Source: Lentzea jiangxiensis
GTDB lineage: Bacteria; Actinomycetota; Actinomycetes; Mycobacteriales; Pseudonocardiaceae
Length of the DNA stretch: 64,000 nt
Reading direction: 5' to 3'
Assembly: GCF_900104175.1 (NCBI RefSeq)
Contig: NZ_FNIX01000006.1
Location: forward strand, 1-64,000
In this document: positions 42,767 to 50,614 of the stretch, piece after piece
How the letters are laid out: the number at the start of each line of letters is the position of its first letter
Position numbering within the stretch: the stretch's first letter is position 1
Notes under the pieces: generated by a model
What the model was told of the DNA's origin: nothing
The model's input: the letters and a program-made list of their open reading frames with translations, nothing else
Databases searched by the model: none
Translations under genes and position numbers: made by a program

Positions 42767-43842
42767 GTGGGCAGCACCGCCGCTCGCACCGACATCACGT
42801 CCGGCAGGTGGGCGGCGACCTGGTGCCAGGTCTCGCCCTCGTCGGGGCTCGCGTAGACCTCGCCCGAGCGGGAGCCGAAGTAGACGCCGGGGATCTCGGC
42901 CGTGTCAGTGCACATCGCGTCGCGCATCACGGCTGTCCAGAAGTTGTCCGGCAGGCCCGCCGACAACGGCTCCCAGGACTCGCCCGCGTCGCGGGAGCGG
43001 TAGACGCGGCACCTGCCCTCCGGCGGGAAGCGGCGGCCGTCGGCCTCGATCGGGAACGTGAAGATCGTGTCCGGGTCGTGCGGGTGGACGACCATGGCGA
43101 ACCCGAAGTCCGTCGGGAGGCCGTCGGCTATCGACTGCCAGGTGTCGCCTCCGTCGTCGCTGCGGTAGACGCCGTGGTGGTTCTGGGCGTAGAAGCGCGT
43201 CGGCGAGGAGGGGTGCTGGGCGACCTTGTGGACGCATTGGCCGAACTCCGGCCACGGGTCCGGGAAGAAGTACGCCTTGATGCCCTTGTTGCGGGCTTCC
43301 CAGGACTTCCCCCCGTCGGCGGTGCGGTAGACGCCGCCGGTCGACATCGCCACGAGCACCCTGTCCGGGTCGACCGGGTCCGGCACGATCGTGTGGACGG
43401 CCTGGCCGCCGAAGCCCGCGTCCCACTCCGGGCGGTGCGGGTGGTTCCAGAGGCCCTCGACGAACTCGAACGAGCGGCCGCCGTCGGCGGACTTGAACAG
43501 GGCCGAGGGCTGGGTGCCCGCCCAGACGACGCCCGGCTGGGAGGCGGGTGCCGGCTGGAGTTGCCAGACGCGTTCGAGCGCGGCGCCCTCGACCGGGAAC
43601 GCGATCGGGGGTGAGGCGGACTCCTCCCACGTGGCGCCCAGGTCGTCCGAAATGGACACGCCCGGGCCGAAGTGCGGTGAGGCCACGCCGGCCAGCAGGC
43701 GGACGCCGGCACGCGTGTCGAACGCGACCGCGTACACCTCCTGCATCGGGTGGTGGGGGCCGTCGACCTCCCACGTGACCCTGTCCTCGCTGCGGGCGAG
43801 CCACAGCCCTTTGCGCGTACCTATCGCCACGACCACCGTCAT
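42763..43842 (-). CDS. BNR/Asp-box beta-propeller protein (sialidase-like fold)
   Basis: 359-residue protein starting MTVVVAIGTRKGLWLARS. Asp-box motifs S-x-D-x-G-x-[TS]-W/F recur: SDDLGATW, SADGGRSF, TADGGKSW, SDDGGDTW, SRDAGESW and SPDEGETW, six blades in all. There is no signal peptide, and the catalytic Arg triad and Glu/Tyr of true sialidases are not evident, so it is probably a cytoplasmic propeller, often mislabelled exo-alpha-sialidase. It is coupled with the MoaD-like gene downstream; a functional partnership is likely but undescribed to my knowledge. Confidence 0.82.
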   Translation of the reverse strand: MTVVVAIGTRKGLWLARSEDRVTWEVDGPHHPMQEVYAVAFDTRAGVRLLAGVASPHFGPGVSISDDLGATWEESASPPIAFPVEGAALERVWQLQPAPASQPGVVWAGTQPSALFKSADGGRSFEFVEGLWNHPHRPEWDAGFGGQAVHTIVPDPVDPDRVLVAMSTGGVYRTADGGKSWEARNKGIKAYFFPDPWPEFGQCVHKVAQHPSSPTRFYAQNHHGVYRSDDGGDTWQSIADGLPTDFGFAMVVHPHDPDTIFTFPIEADGRRFPPEGRCRVYRSRDAGESWEPLSAGLPDNFWTAVMRDAMCTDTAEIPGVYFGSRSGEVYASPDEGETWHQVAAHLPDVMSVRAAVLPT

Positions 43843-43989
43843 CGCAACGCAGCCTCCAAGCCAGGCGGGATGTGATGCGGAGCACGTTACGCCGGAGGTC
43901 CGACAATTTCCGGATGAGCGGGAAACCCCACGTAGACCCGCAAGTTACTGACTGGTAGCGTCCGGAGCAGGAGACGCAAGGAGGCGCCA

Positions 43990-45672
43990 GTGCTGCTCGA
44001 CCCGAACCACTACGACCCCGCACACCTCGACGACGAGACCCGCCGCCTGCTCAGGGCGACCGTCGACTGGTTCGAGGCTCGCGGCAAGCGGCAGCTGATC
44101 GCGGACGCGCAGGACAGGGTCTGGTACACCGAGTTCCTCGACTTCGTGAAGCGGGAGAAGCTCTTCGCCACCTTCTGCACCCCGAGCAGCGTCGACCCCG
44201 CCAAGCGCTGGGACGCCGCCCGCAACGCCGCGTTCAGCGAGGTGCTCGGCTTCTACGGCCTGCAGTACTGGTACGCGTGGCAGGTCACGGTGCTCGGCCT
44301 CGGTCCCATCTGGATGAGCGGCAACGCCGAGGCCAAGAAGAAGGCGGCGGCCCTGCTCGACAGCGGCGCGGTCTTCGCGTTCGGCCTGTCCGAGAAGGAA
44401 CACGGCGCCGACGTCTACAGCACCGACATGATCGTCACGAAGACAGATGACGGTTACCGGGCCAACGGCAGCAAGTACTACATCGGCAACGGCAACGTCG
44501 CCGGCATGGTCAGCGTCTTCGGCAAGATCGACGACGAGTACCTCTTCTTCGCCGTCGACAGCGGGCACGAGAACTTCAAGCTGGTCAAGAACGTCGTCGA
44601 CAGCCAGATGTTCGTGAGCGAGTTCCGCCTCGAGGACTACCCGCTGACCGACGCCGACGTCCTGCACCGCGGCCCCGACGCGTTCTCCGCCGCGTTGAAC
44701 ACCGTCAACGTCGGCAAGTTCAACCTCTGCACGGCCAGCATCGGCATCTGCGAGCACTCGTTCTACGAGGCGATCACGCACGCCCACAACCGGATCCTCT
44801 ACGGCAACCCGGTCACGGACTTCCCGCACGTGCGCCAGAACTTCGTCGACGCGTACGCGCGCCTCACCGCGATGAAGCTCTTCTCGGACCGCAGCGTCGA
44901 CTACTTCCGCAGCGCCAACGAGAACGACCGCCGCTACCTCCTCTTCAACCCCATCACGAAGATGAAGGTGACGAGCGAGGGCGAGAACGTCATCGACCTG
45001 CTCTGGGACGTCATCGCCGCCAAGGGCTTCGAGAAGGACACCTACTTCACCCGCGCCACGGCCGACATCCGCGCGCTGCCCAAGCTCGAGGGCACCGTCC
45101 ACGTGAACCTCGCGCTGGTGCTCAAGTTCATGCCGAACTACTTCTTCAACCCGGCGCGGTACGACGAGGTCCCGACCCGCCACGACGCCGCGGACGACGA
45201 CTTCTTCTGGCACCAGGGTCCCGCGCGCGGTCTCGGCAAGATCCAGTTCCACGACTGGGAGCCGATCTACGCCGAGCACGCCCACTTGCCGAACGTCGCG
45301 CTGTTCCACGAGCAGGCGAACGCGATCAAGACCCTCCTCACCACCGCGGCGCCGGACGCCGAGCAGCAGAAGGACCTCGACTTCCTGCTCAACCTCGGCC
45401 ACCTGTTCACGCTGGTCGTCTACGGGCAGCTGGTGCTGGAGCAGGCCAAGATCACGGGGACCGACGACGCGGTCCTCGACCAGGTCTTCGACGTGCTGGT
45501 CCGCGACTTCGCGGGCTACGCGACCGCGCTGCACGGCAAGGCGAGCAGCACCGAGGCCCAGCAGCGGTGGGCCGTGGCGCAGATCCGCAAGCCGCACGTC
45601 GACCAGGCCCGCTTCGACGCCGTGTGGCAGCAGGTGGAAGCGCTTTCCGGCCGCTACGAGATGCGCCCCTAG
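43990..45672 (+). CDS. Acyl-CoA dehydrogenase family protein
   Basis: 560-residue flavoenzyme-like protein. FGLSEKEHGADVYSTDMIV and YRANGSKYYIGNGNVAGMV correspond to the FAD-binding beta domain, and CTASIGICEHSFYEAITHAH with VIAAKGFEKDT to the C-terminal helices. It is about 150 residues longer than standard dehydrogenases, resembling the long FadE-like group with an extra C-terminal helical region. The catalytic Glu cannot be placed with confidence. The start is GTG 43990. Its stop overlaps that of the convergent TetR gene by 4 bases. The TetR may control it, as in other FadE loci. Confidence 0.85.
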   Translation: MLLDPNHYDPAHLDDETRRLLRATVDWFEARGKRQLIADAQDRVWYTEFLDFVKREKLFATFCTPSSVDPAKRWDAARNAAFSEVLGFYGLQYWYAWQVTVLGLGPIWMSGNAEAKKKAAALLDSGAVFAFGLSEKEHGADVYSTDMIVTKTDDGYRANGSKYYIGNGNVAGMVSVFGKIDDEYLFFAVDSGHENFKLVKNVVDSQMFVSEFRLEDYPLTDADVLHRGPDAFSAALNTVNVGKFNLCTASIGICEHSFYEAITHAHNRILYGNPVTDFPHVRQNFVDAYARLTAMKLFSDRSVDYFRSANENDRRYLLFNPITKMKVTSEGENVIDLLWDVIAAKGFEKDTYFTRATADIRALPKLEGTVHVNLALVLKFMPNYFFNPARYDEVPTRHDAADDDFFWHQGPARGLGKIQFHDWEPIYAEHAHLPNVALFHEQANAIKTLLTTAAPDAEQQKDLDFLLNLGHLFTLVVYGQLVLEQAKITGTDDAVLDQVFDVLVRDFAGYATALHGKASSTEAQQRWAVAQIRKPHVDQARFDAVWQQVEALSGRYEMRP

Positions 45673-46298
45673 GACCGGTAGCGCTCCAAAGCCGCGATCA
45701 GGAGCTCGAGCCCGAACTCGAACTCCTGGTCGTGGTCGTAGGTGCCCAGCTCGTCCATCACGCCGGCGGACAACGGGAACGCCGACATGTCGACGTCCTC
45801 GTACGGCGACAACGCGATCCCGCCGAGCTCGGGAGACGTGGCGACCTCCCGCATCAGCGTGCCCAGCAGGTACGACACCATCGCCCGCATCATCCCGACG
45901 GCGACCCCGCCCCGGAACCCGGCGCGGTCGAAGTTCCCCAGCGCCGCCTCGATCGTCCGGAACCCCGCCTCGCTGCTGAGCCGCCGCGTCGCCAGCATCA
46001 CGAACGCGCGCGGGTGCCGCCGGGCCAGTTCGCGCACCGCCCGCGCGTGCGCCCGGATGTGGTCGCGCCAGTCGTCGCTGTCCACCTGGTACGGCCGGGC
46101 GTCGGCCATGATCCGCTCGGCGGCGAGGTCGACCAGCACCGCCTTGTTCGGCACGTGGTTGTACAGCGACATCGTGCCCGCGCCGAGCTCGGCGGCGAGC
46201 CGCCGCATCGAGACGGCCTCGACGCCTTCGCGTTCGATCAGCCGCACCGCCGCGTCGACGATGCGTTCGCGCGTCAGCGGTTCACGGGGCGGTGACAC
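45669..46298 (-). CDS. TetR/AcrR-family transcriptional regulator
   Basis: 209-residue repressor-type protein. The N-terminal helix-turn-helix is LTRERIVDAAVRLIEREG, then VSMRRLAAELGAGTMSLYNHV with the typical SLYNHV recognition end. The C-terminal ligand domain (about 85-209) resembles TetR_C_1. It diverges from the SnoaL-like gene; a perfect palindrome, ACGTAC-GGC-GTACGT, lies in the 68-bp gap and is its likely operator. Start GTG 46298. Confidence 0.9.
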   Translation of the reverse strand: MSPPREPLTRERIVDAAVRLIEREGVEAVSMRRLAAELGAGTMSLYNHVPNKAVLVDLAAERIMADARPYQVDSDDWRDHIRAHARAVRELARRHPRAFVMLATRRLSSEAGFRTIEAALGNFDRAGFRGGVAVGMMRAMVSYLLGTLMREVATSPELGGIALSPYEDVDMSAFPLSAGVMDELGTYDHDQEFEFGLELLIAALERYRS

Positions 46299-46335
46299 TG
46301 GCGTAGACCCTGTGGCGTGGAGTAGCTTCCGTGCG

Positions 46336-46350
46336 ACGTACGGCGTACGT
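46336..46350. promoter_or_regulatory. Palindromic operator for the adjacent TetR regulator
   Basis: ACGTACGGCGTACGT is a perfect inverted repeat of 6 bp with a 3-bp centre. It touches the AGGAGG ribosome site (46351-46356) of the SnoaL-like gene and lies 38 bp from the tetR start, so binding could block both genes. Confidence 0.6.
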
Positions 46351-46366
46351 AGGAGGGTCTCGCCGC

Positions 46367-46807
46367 ATGACGGAGTCCAAGGCGCTCAGAGCGCTGCGTG
46401 AAGCGATCGTCTTGGAGCACATGGAGTCGCAGAACGACCACGACTTCGACACCTCCCTGAACACGTTCCCACACCCCCGCTACGAGATCATGGCGTCCGG
46501 CCAGGTGTTCGAGGGCGTGGACGCGGTTCGCGACTACTGGCAGCGCACCCGCGCGGCCTTCCCCGACCAGCGCAGCAAGGTCATCGACGTCCACCACGCG
46601 GACGACGCCGTGATCCTCGAGTTCGAGTTCCAGGGCACGCACCTCGGCAGCCTCATCGGGGAAGAAGTTACCGGACGGTCGTTCAAGGTCAGGATGGTCG
46701 GGTTCTTCCTGTTCGACAAGGACGTGCTGATCTGCGAACGGGTCTACGGCGACACCGCGACGGTGATGGCCCAGCTCGGCATGCTCGAGTTGCCGGAGCA
46801 GTTCTAG
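46367..46807 (+). CDS. SnoaL-like (NTF2-fold) protein
   Basis: 146-residue cone-shaped NTF2-fold protein. It has an N-terminal helix (LREAIVLEHMESQNDHDF), FEGVDAVRDYWQRTRAAFPD and the long strands VILEFEFQGTHLG and MVGFFLFDKDVLICERVYGD, typical of SnoaL-like and ester cyclase proteins. An exact reaction cannot be given. ATG 46367 follows AGGAGG by 10 bases. It is transcribed divergently from tetR and ends by overlapping the asparaginase stop (46804-46807). Confidence 0.8.
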   Translation: MTESKALRALREAIVLEHMESQNDHDFDTSLNTFPHPRYEIMASGQVFEGVDAVRDYWQRTRAAFPDQRSKVIDVHHADDAVILEFEFQGTHLGSLIGEEVTGRSFKVRMVGFFLFDKDVLICERVYGDTATVMAQLGMLELPEQF

Positions 46808-47703
46808 AAGACGACCCGCACCTCGCCGACGACCTCTCCCCCGCCCAGCACCGGCACGGACAGGTGCTCCTCGGCGGGTGACACGTCGACCCCCATCGCC
46901 GCGAGCGCCGTCAGCCCGATCGCCGTGGTGGCACGGGGGTTGCCGTCCAGCACCTTCACCGCCACCGCGTGCCCGGCCGCCGTCGCGAGCACCAGCACGC
47001 CCTCCGCGCCGCCCTTGGCGACCACGCCCGGCAGCAGCCGCATGACCGCCGTGTTGACGTGTCCGGTGCCGCCGACGTACTCGGGAAACCGGCGCATGGC
47101 ATCAGCGACCGGCGTGCGCACCAACCCCTGCATCGCGCGCGCCAAGCCGCGCAACGACAACGCGTGCACGGGCGCACCGCAGCCGTCGACCGCAGTGTGC
47201 GCGATGTCCTCACCGGCGAGTTCGGCGACGGTCCTCGACACAAGATGCTGCAACGGATGCGTCGGTTCCAGGTAGGACTGCGTCGGCCACCACGCCGCCA
47301 CGCACGCCGCCAGCATCGCCGCGTGCTTGCCGGAGCAGTTCATCCGCACGCGCGACGGCTCGGACACCCGCCGCCGCGTCTCCTCGTCCTCCGGCCACGA
47401 CGGAGGGCAGCGCAGCAGGCCCACCGGCAGGCCGCCGAGCAACCGCACCACCAGCTCGACGTGCCGGTTCTCCCCCGTGTGCGACCCTGCCGCGATCGCG
47501 AGCGCCGGTCCCGCGAGAGGTGCCCCGGCGGACAGGCACGCCAACGCCTGGAACGGTTTCGTGCACGACCGCGGCAGTACCGGGTCCTCCACCGCGCCGG
47601 CGGACACGCCGACGGCACCGGTCGGCAGCAAGCCGATGACGCTGCCGTGGTGCAGGCTCTCCACGAACCCCGACCGGGTCACCTCAGCGAGCAGTGCGGG
47701 CAC
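46804..47703 (-). CDS. Asparaginase (Asparaginase_II family)
   Basis: 299-residue protein of the AnsA-type Asparaginase_II family (Pfam PF06089). Motifs are RSGFVESLHHGSVIGL at the N-terminus, SCTKPFQALACL, MNCSGKHAAMLAACV and VDGCGAPVHALSL. It should hydrolyse asparagine to aspartate and ammonia, in the cytoplasm (no signal peptide). GTG 47703 is chosen because GGAGG lies 6 bases before it and the family begins here; a longer frame from 47808 has unrelated residues. It converges on the SnoaL-like gene. Confidence 0.85.
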   Translation of the reverse strand: MPALLAEVTRSGFVESLHHGSVIGLLPTGAVGVSAGAVEDPVLPRSCTKPFQALACLSAGAPLAGPALAIAAGSHTGENRHVELVVRLLGGLPVGLLRCPPSWPEDEETRRRVSEPSRVRMNCSGKHAAMLAACVAAWWPTQSYLEPTHPLQHLVSRTVAELAGEDIAHTAVDGCGAPVHALSLRGLARAMQGLVRTPVADAMRRFPEYVGGTGHVNTAVMRLLPGVVAKGGAEGVLVLATAAGHAVAVKVLDGNPRATTAIGLTALAAMGVDVSPAEEHLSVPVLGGGEVVGEVRVVF

Positions 47704-47894
47704 GGGAAGCCTCCAGCCGGTCGGCCGGCCCGGACAGCGGCACCAGGAGATCGGCGGGCTTCGTGCAGCCGGACCTGCCCTGCGCACGGCGATGGCCTGA
47801 CCGCGCATCGGACACCAAGAGCAACTGAATCGCTACGGAAAGTCACCCATGCCGCCAAGCTACCGATCACGACCAGGCGGCACAAGACACAACA

Positions 47895-47926
47895 GAGCCG
47901 CTTGTCCGATACGGGACAAGCGGCTC
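47895..47926 (-). terminator. Hairpin downstream of the cold-shock gene
   Basis: A perfect 13-bp stem (GAGCCGCTTGTCC paired with GGACAAGCGGCTC, loop GATACG) begins 33 bp after the cold-shock stop codon. There is no clear U tract, as is common for actinomycete terminators. Confidence 0.75.
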
Positions 47927-47959
47927 CGGTGTCAGATCAGAAGTGCTGACCAGTCAGAC

Positions 47960-48166
47960 TCAGACGGCGCGAACGCCCTGGGCCTGCGGGCCCTTCTGGC
48001 CCTGACCGATCTCGAACTCGACCCGCTGGTTCTCCTCGAGAGCCTTGTAGCCGTTCATGTCGATCTCGGAGTAGTGGACGAACACGTCGGCGCCACCGTT
48101 GTCAGGGGAGATGAAGCCGAAGCCCTTCTCCGCGTTGAACCACTTGACGGTGCCCTGTACTGCCAT
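47960..48166 (-). CDS. Cold-shock protein, CspA family
   Basis: 68-residue single cold-shock domain that binds single-stranded RNA and DNA. RNP1 is KGFGFISPD and RNP2 is [18 protein letters not shown] is the usual start. Length and sequence are standard. It has its own terminator and a leader of more than 100 bp before the next plus-strand gene, as expected for a post-transcriptionally controlled csp. AGGAGAAGT-like bases precede the ATG. Confidence 0.95.
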   Translation of the reverse strand: MAVQGTVKWFNAEKGFGFISPDNGGADVFVHYSEIDMNGYKALEENQRVEFEIGQGQKGPQAQGVRAV

Positions 48167-48404
48167 CTTGCTACTTCTCCTCTAACAGGTGCCGGATCGC
48201 GCTCGCGACCACCGGGTCAAGTCACGGCGGCTTCTTCTCCGGAACCTGGAGAACCCGCACAACCCGCGACCTCGTTCCGCGAGCGGGGTAATCCACGAAC
48301 ACGAAACGTACGACCTCGGACAGTCAACCACGGTTCCCCGTCCTCAGTCGAGCCATCGATTTCACTGCTAACGTGAGGCCCCGAACGACCACGCGGAGGT
48401 ACCC

Positions 48405-48635
48405 GTGCCCGAGCTGACAACCTTGTCGATCAGAGTTTCGGTCACACCGCAGGTCGAGCGCGGCCTGCACGCTCTCGTCCGGGAGCACCTGGCGAGCGCT
48501 CCCGTGCGGCCCGAGCCACAAGATCGCCCCGGCGAGCGCGGGTCGATCGTGAACCAGTCGTTCGGCGACGTCCACGGCACCCTGTTCCAGATCGGCACCG
48601 TCCACGGGAACGTGAACCGGTACGGCGACCGGTAA
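48405..48635 (+). CDS. Small protein with a possible amyloid-signalling (RHIM/BASS-like) motif
   Basis: 76-residue protein. The first half is a short helix-rich unit (VSVTPQVERGLHALVREHL). The C-terminus is NQSFGDVHGTLFQIGTVHGN, resembling the N-x-SG-x-V-x-G-x2-VQ-x-G-x-[IV]-x-G pattern of bacterial amyloid signalling motifs, including an F-Q-I-G core like RHIM V-Q-I-G. GTG 48405 has GGAGG 5 bases upstream, so it is truly expressed. It is followed 12 bp later by a membrane-protein gene. The motif reading is inference. Confidence 0.6.
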   Translation: MPELTTLSIRVSVTPQVERGLHALVREHLASAPVRPEPQDRPGERGSIVNQSFGDVHGTLFQIGTVHGNVNRYGDR

Positions 48636-48647
48636 CCTGGTGGGTCG

Positions 48648-49415
48648 TTGACCCAGGGGGCCGTGACTTTGACCGGCAGCGAAAGACTGCTCTTCTTCTT
48701 CATCGGTTTGGTGACCACGTTCGTGTTCATCCGCATCAGCGTGCGCATGATCAGGGCGAAGGTCCGCTGGTGGCCTGGGAACATCGTGGCGGGCGACACG
48801 CACGTGCACCACGTCGTGTTCGGCACCGTGCTGCTCCTGCTGTCCAGCGTCACGAGCCTGGTGATCCCCGACGACCTGCACGGCGCCCGCCTGGCCGCCG
48901 CGGTAGGGCTCGGCGTGGGCGCGGCGCTGGTGCTGGACGAGTTCGCGCTGATCCTGCACCTGCGCGACGTGTACTGGACGAAGGCGGGCCGCCTGTCCGT
49001 GGACGCCGTGTTCCTCGCGGTGGGCCTGACCGGCACGTTCCTGCTCGGCGCCCGGCCGTTCGGCTACGACGAGGTGCTGCAGCTCAACCCGGACACGACA
49101 CCCGCGTCCACGTTCACGCTGCGGCTGATCACGATCGGCGTGAACCTGTGCTTCGCGATCGTGGCGCTGCTCAAGGGCAAGATCTGGACGGGGCTGCTCG
49201 GCCTGCTCGTGCCGGTCGTCCCCGCCGTGGGGGCCGTGCGGCTGGCACGGCCGGGATCACCGTGGGCGCGCTGGCGCTACCTCGAGGGTTCGCGCAAGCT
49301 CACCCGCGCGTACCGCCGCGAGGCCCGGATCCGGCAGCCGATCATCCGGGCGAAGATCGCCGTGCAGGAGTTCATCTCGGGGCGTCACGACCTGCCGGAT
49401 CACGACAGGTCGTGA
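48648..49415 (+). CDS. Integral membrane protein of unknown function
   Basis: About 255 residues with five to six membrane helices (RLLFFFIGLVTTFVFIRISV; VHHVVFGTVLLLLSSVTSLV; LSVDAVFLAVGLTGTFLLGA; LITIGVNLCFAIVALLKG; GLLGLLVPVVPAVGAVRLA). A conserved-looking GDTHVHHVVFG His motif sits before helix 2. The C-terminal 55 residues are basic and cytoplasmic. The start is uncertain (TTG 48648 used; GTG 48663 and TTG 48672 possible). It lies just after the small RHIM-like gene and may be its membrane partner. Confidence 0.72.
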   Translation: MTQGAVTLTGSERLLFFFIGLVTTFVFIRISVRMIRAKVRWWPGNIVAGDTHVHHVVFGTVLLLLSSVTSLVIPDDLHGARLAAAVGLGVGAALVLDEFALILHLRDVYWTKAGRLSVDAVFLAVGLTGTFLLGARPFGYDEVLQLNPDTTPASTFTLRLITIGVNLCFAIVALLKGKIWTGLLGLLVPVVPAVGAVRLARPGSPWARWRYLEGSRKLTRAYRREARIRQPIIRAKIAVQEFISGRHDLPDHDRS

Positions 49416-49419
49416 CGGG

Positions 49420-50523
49420 TCAACCTCCGAGGATGTCCTGCTGGGCGCACACCGGGGCGAGGTCGCCGGAGCACAGCTCCGCCGGCTTCACGATGCCCTC
49501 GGTGACCAGCGTCCGGACGGTGTCCTTCTTGATCAGCGTCGCGCCGAGCAGCACGGACTTGATGTCGCGCCGCGCGACGGGGTCCCTGAGGTTGCCGGTG
49601 GCGAGGTCGTCGGCACCGTCGAGGTCACCCCTGGCGACCGCGATCGCCAGCCTGGCCGCGGCCTCGGCCTCGTCGCGCACCGGCTTGTAGACGGTGATGC
49701 ACTGGTCGCCGCGCAGCACGGCCCGCAGGCCGTCCACAGTGGCGTCCTGGCCGGTGACCGGGACCTTGCCCGCGAGGTTCTTCTTCTTGAGCACCCCGAT
49801 GACCGCGCCGGCCAGGCCGTCGTTGGCCGCGACCACGCCGTCGACCTTCCCGCCGTTGTCGTTCAGGATCTGCTCGAACAGCTGCCCGCCGAGGTCGTTG
49901 TTCCAGTCGGCGACCGGCTGGGACTTCACGAGCTTGAGCGCGCCGCTGTCGTACTTCGACGACAGCCGTGACTTCTGGCCCTGGGCGAAGAGGGTCGCGT
50001 TGTGGTCCGTCGGCGCGCCCTCGAGCTCGATGATCTGAGCGCCCGGCCTGGCGCCGAGGCAGTCCAGCAGGCCGTCCGCCTGCAGCTGGCCGACGTTCAC
50101 GCTGTCGAAGCCGACGTGGTACTCCGCCTGGCCGCCGAGCGTGACGCGGTCGTAGTCGATGACCGGGATGCCCGCGGCCTTCGCCTTCTTCTGCACCGCG
50201 AGACCACCTGCCGCCGAGAGCGGCGTGATCATCATGACCTTCACCTTGCGGCGGATCATCTCGTCGGCGATCTGGGCGAACTTCGCCTCGTCGCCCTCCG
50301 CGTTCTCCATGAACGGTTCGATGTCGGCGTAGTTGAACGCCTGGGTCAGCAGCGGGCGATCTTGCTCTTCCCAGCGCGCGGAAGTCGTTCGGTCGGGAAG
50401 GATTACCCCGACGATTGGCTTGGGGCCGCGCGCGGGCAGCGTCGGAGAGCCCTGACCCGCGTCACCGCAGGCCGAGAGGAGAAAGAGCAGGCACGCCGAC
50501 GATGCCATTACCCGTCTTCGCAT
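49420..50523 (-). CDS. XylF-like sugar-binding lipoprotein, copy A
   Basis: 367-residue periplasmic-binding-protein-like lipoprotein. The lipobox is LLSAC near residue 19 after a short signal (MRRRVMASSACLLFLLSAC). The Peripla_BP_4 domain has VGVILPDRTTSARWEEQDRP, IPVIDYDRVTLGG, VDGVVAANDGLAGAVIGVL and VPVTGQDATVDGLRAVLRG, as in xylose-binding XylF. No ABC permease or ATPase is adjacent, so it is an orphan receptor. Copy B of the same length lies immediately upstream on the same strand. Confidence 0.88.
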   Translation of the reverse strand: MRRRVMASSACLLFLLSACGDAGQGSPTLPARGPKPIVGVILPDRTTSARWEEQDRPLLTQAFNYADIEPFMENAEGDEAKFAQIADEMIRRKVKVMMITPLSAAGGLAVQKKAKAAGIPVIDYDRVTLGGQAEYHVGFDSVNVGQLQADGLLDCLGARPGAQIIELEGAPTDHNATLFAQGQKSRLSSKYDSGALKLVKSQPVADWNNDLGGQLFEQILNDNGGKVDGVVAANDGLAGAVIGVLKKKNLAGKVPVTGQDATVDGLRAVLRGDQCITVYKPVRDEAEAAARLAIAVARGDLDGADDLATGNLRDPVARRDIKSVLLGATLIKKDTVRTLVTEGIVKPAELCSGDLAPVCAQQDILGG

Positions 50524-50553
50524 AAACGCGGAGTTCAGCCCCTGAATCTTGTT

Positions 50554-50598
50554 AAGTCAAGATTTGTTCTCATAACATCACCCTCCGCTGCCGACCGG
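50554..50598 (-). promoter_or_regulatory. Conserved leader element of sugar-binding lipoprotein copy A
   Basis: About 45 bp that recur with few changes at 51749-51793; plus-strand AAGTCAAGATTTGTT is identical in both. Each copy spans 31-75 bp upstream of its lipoprotein ATG, so it is probably the promoter and operator region duplicated with the gene. Confidence 0.6.
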
Positions 50599-50614
50599 TC
50601 ACCAGTGGTCGGGC

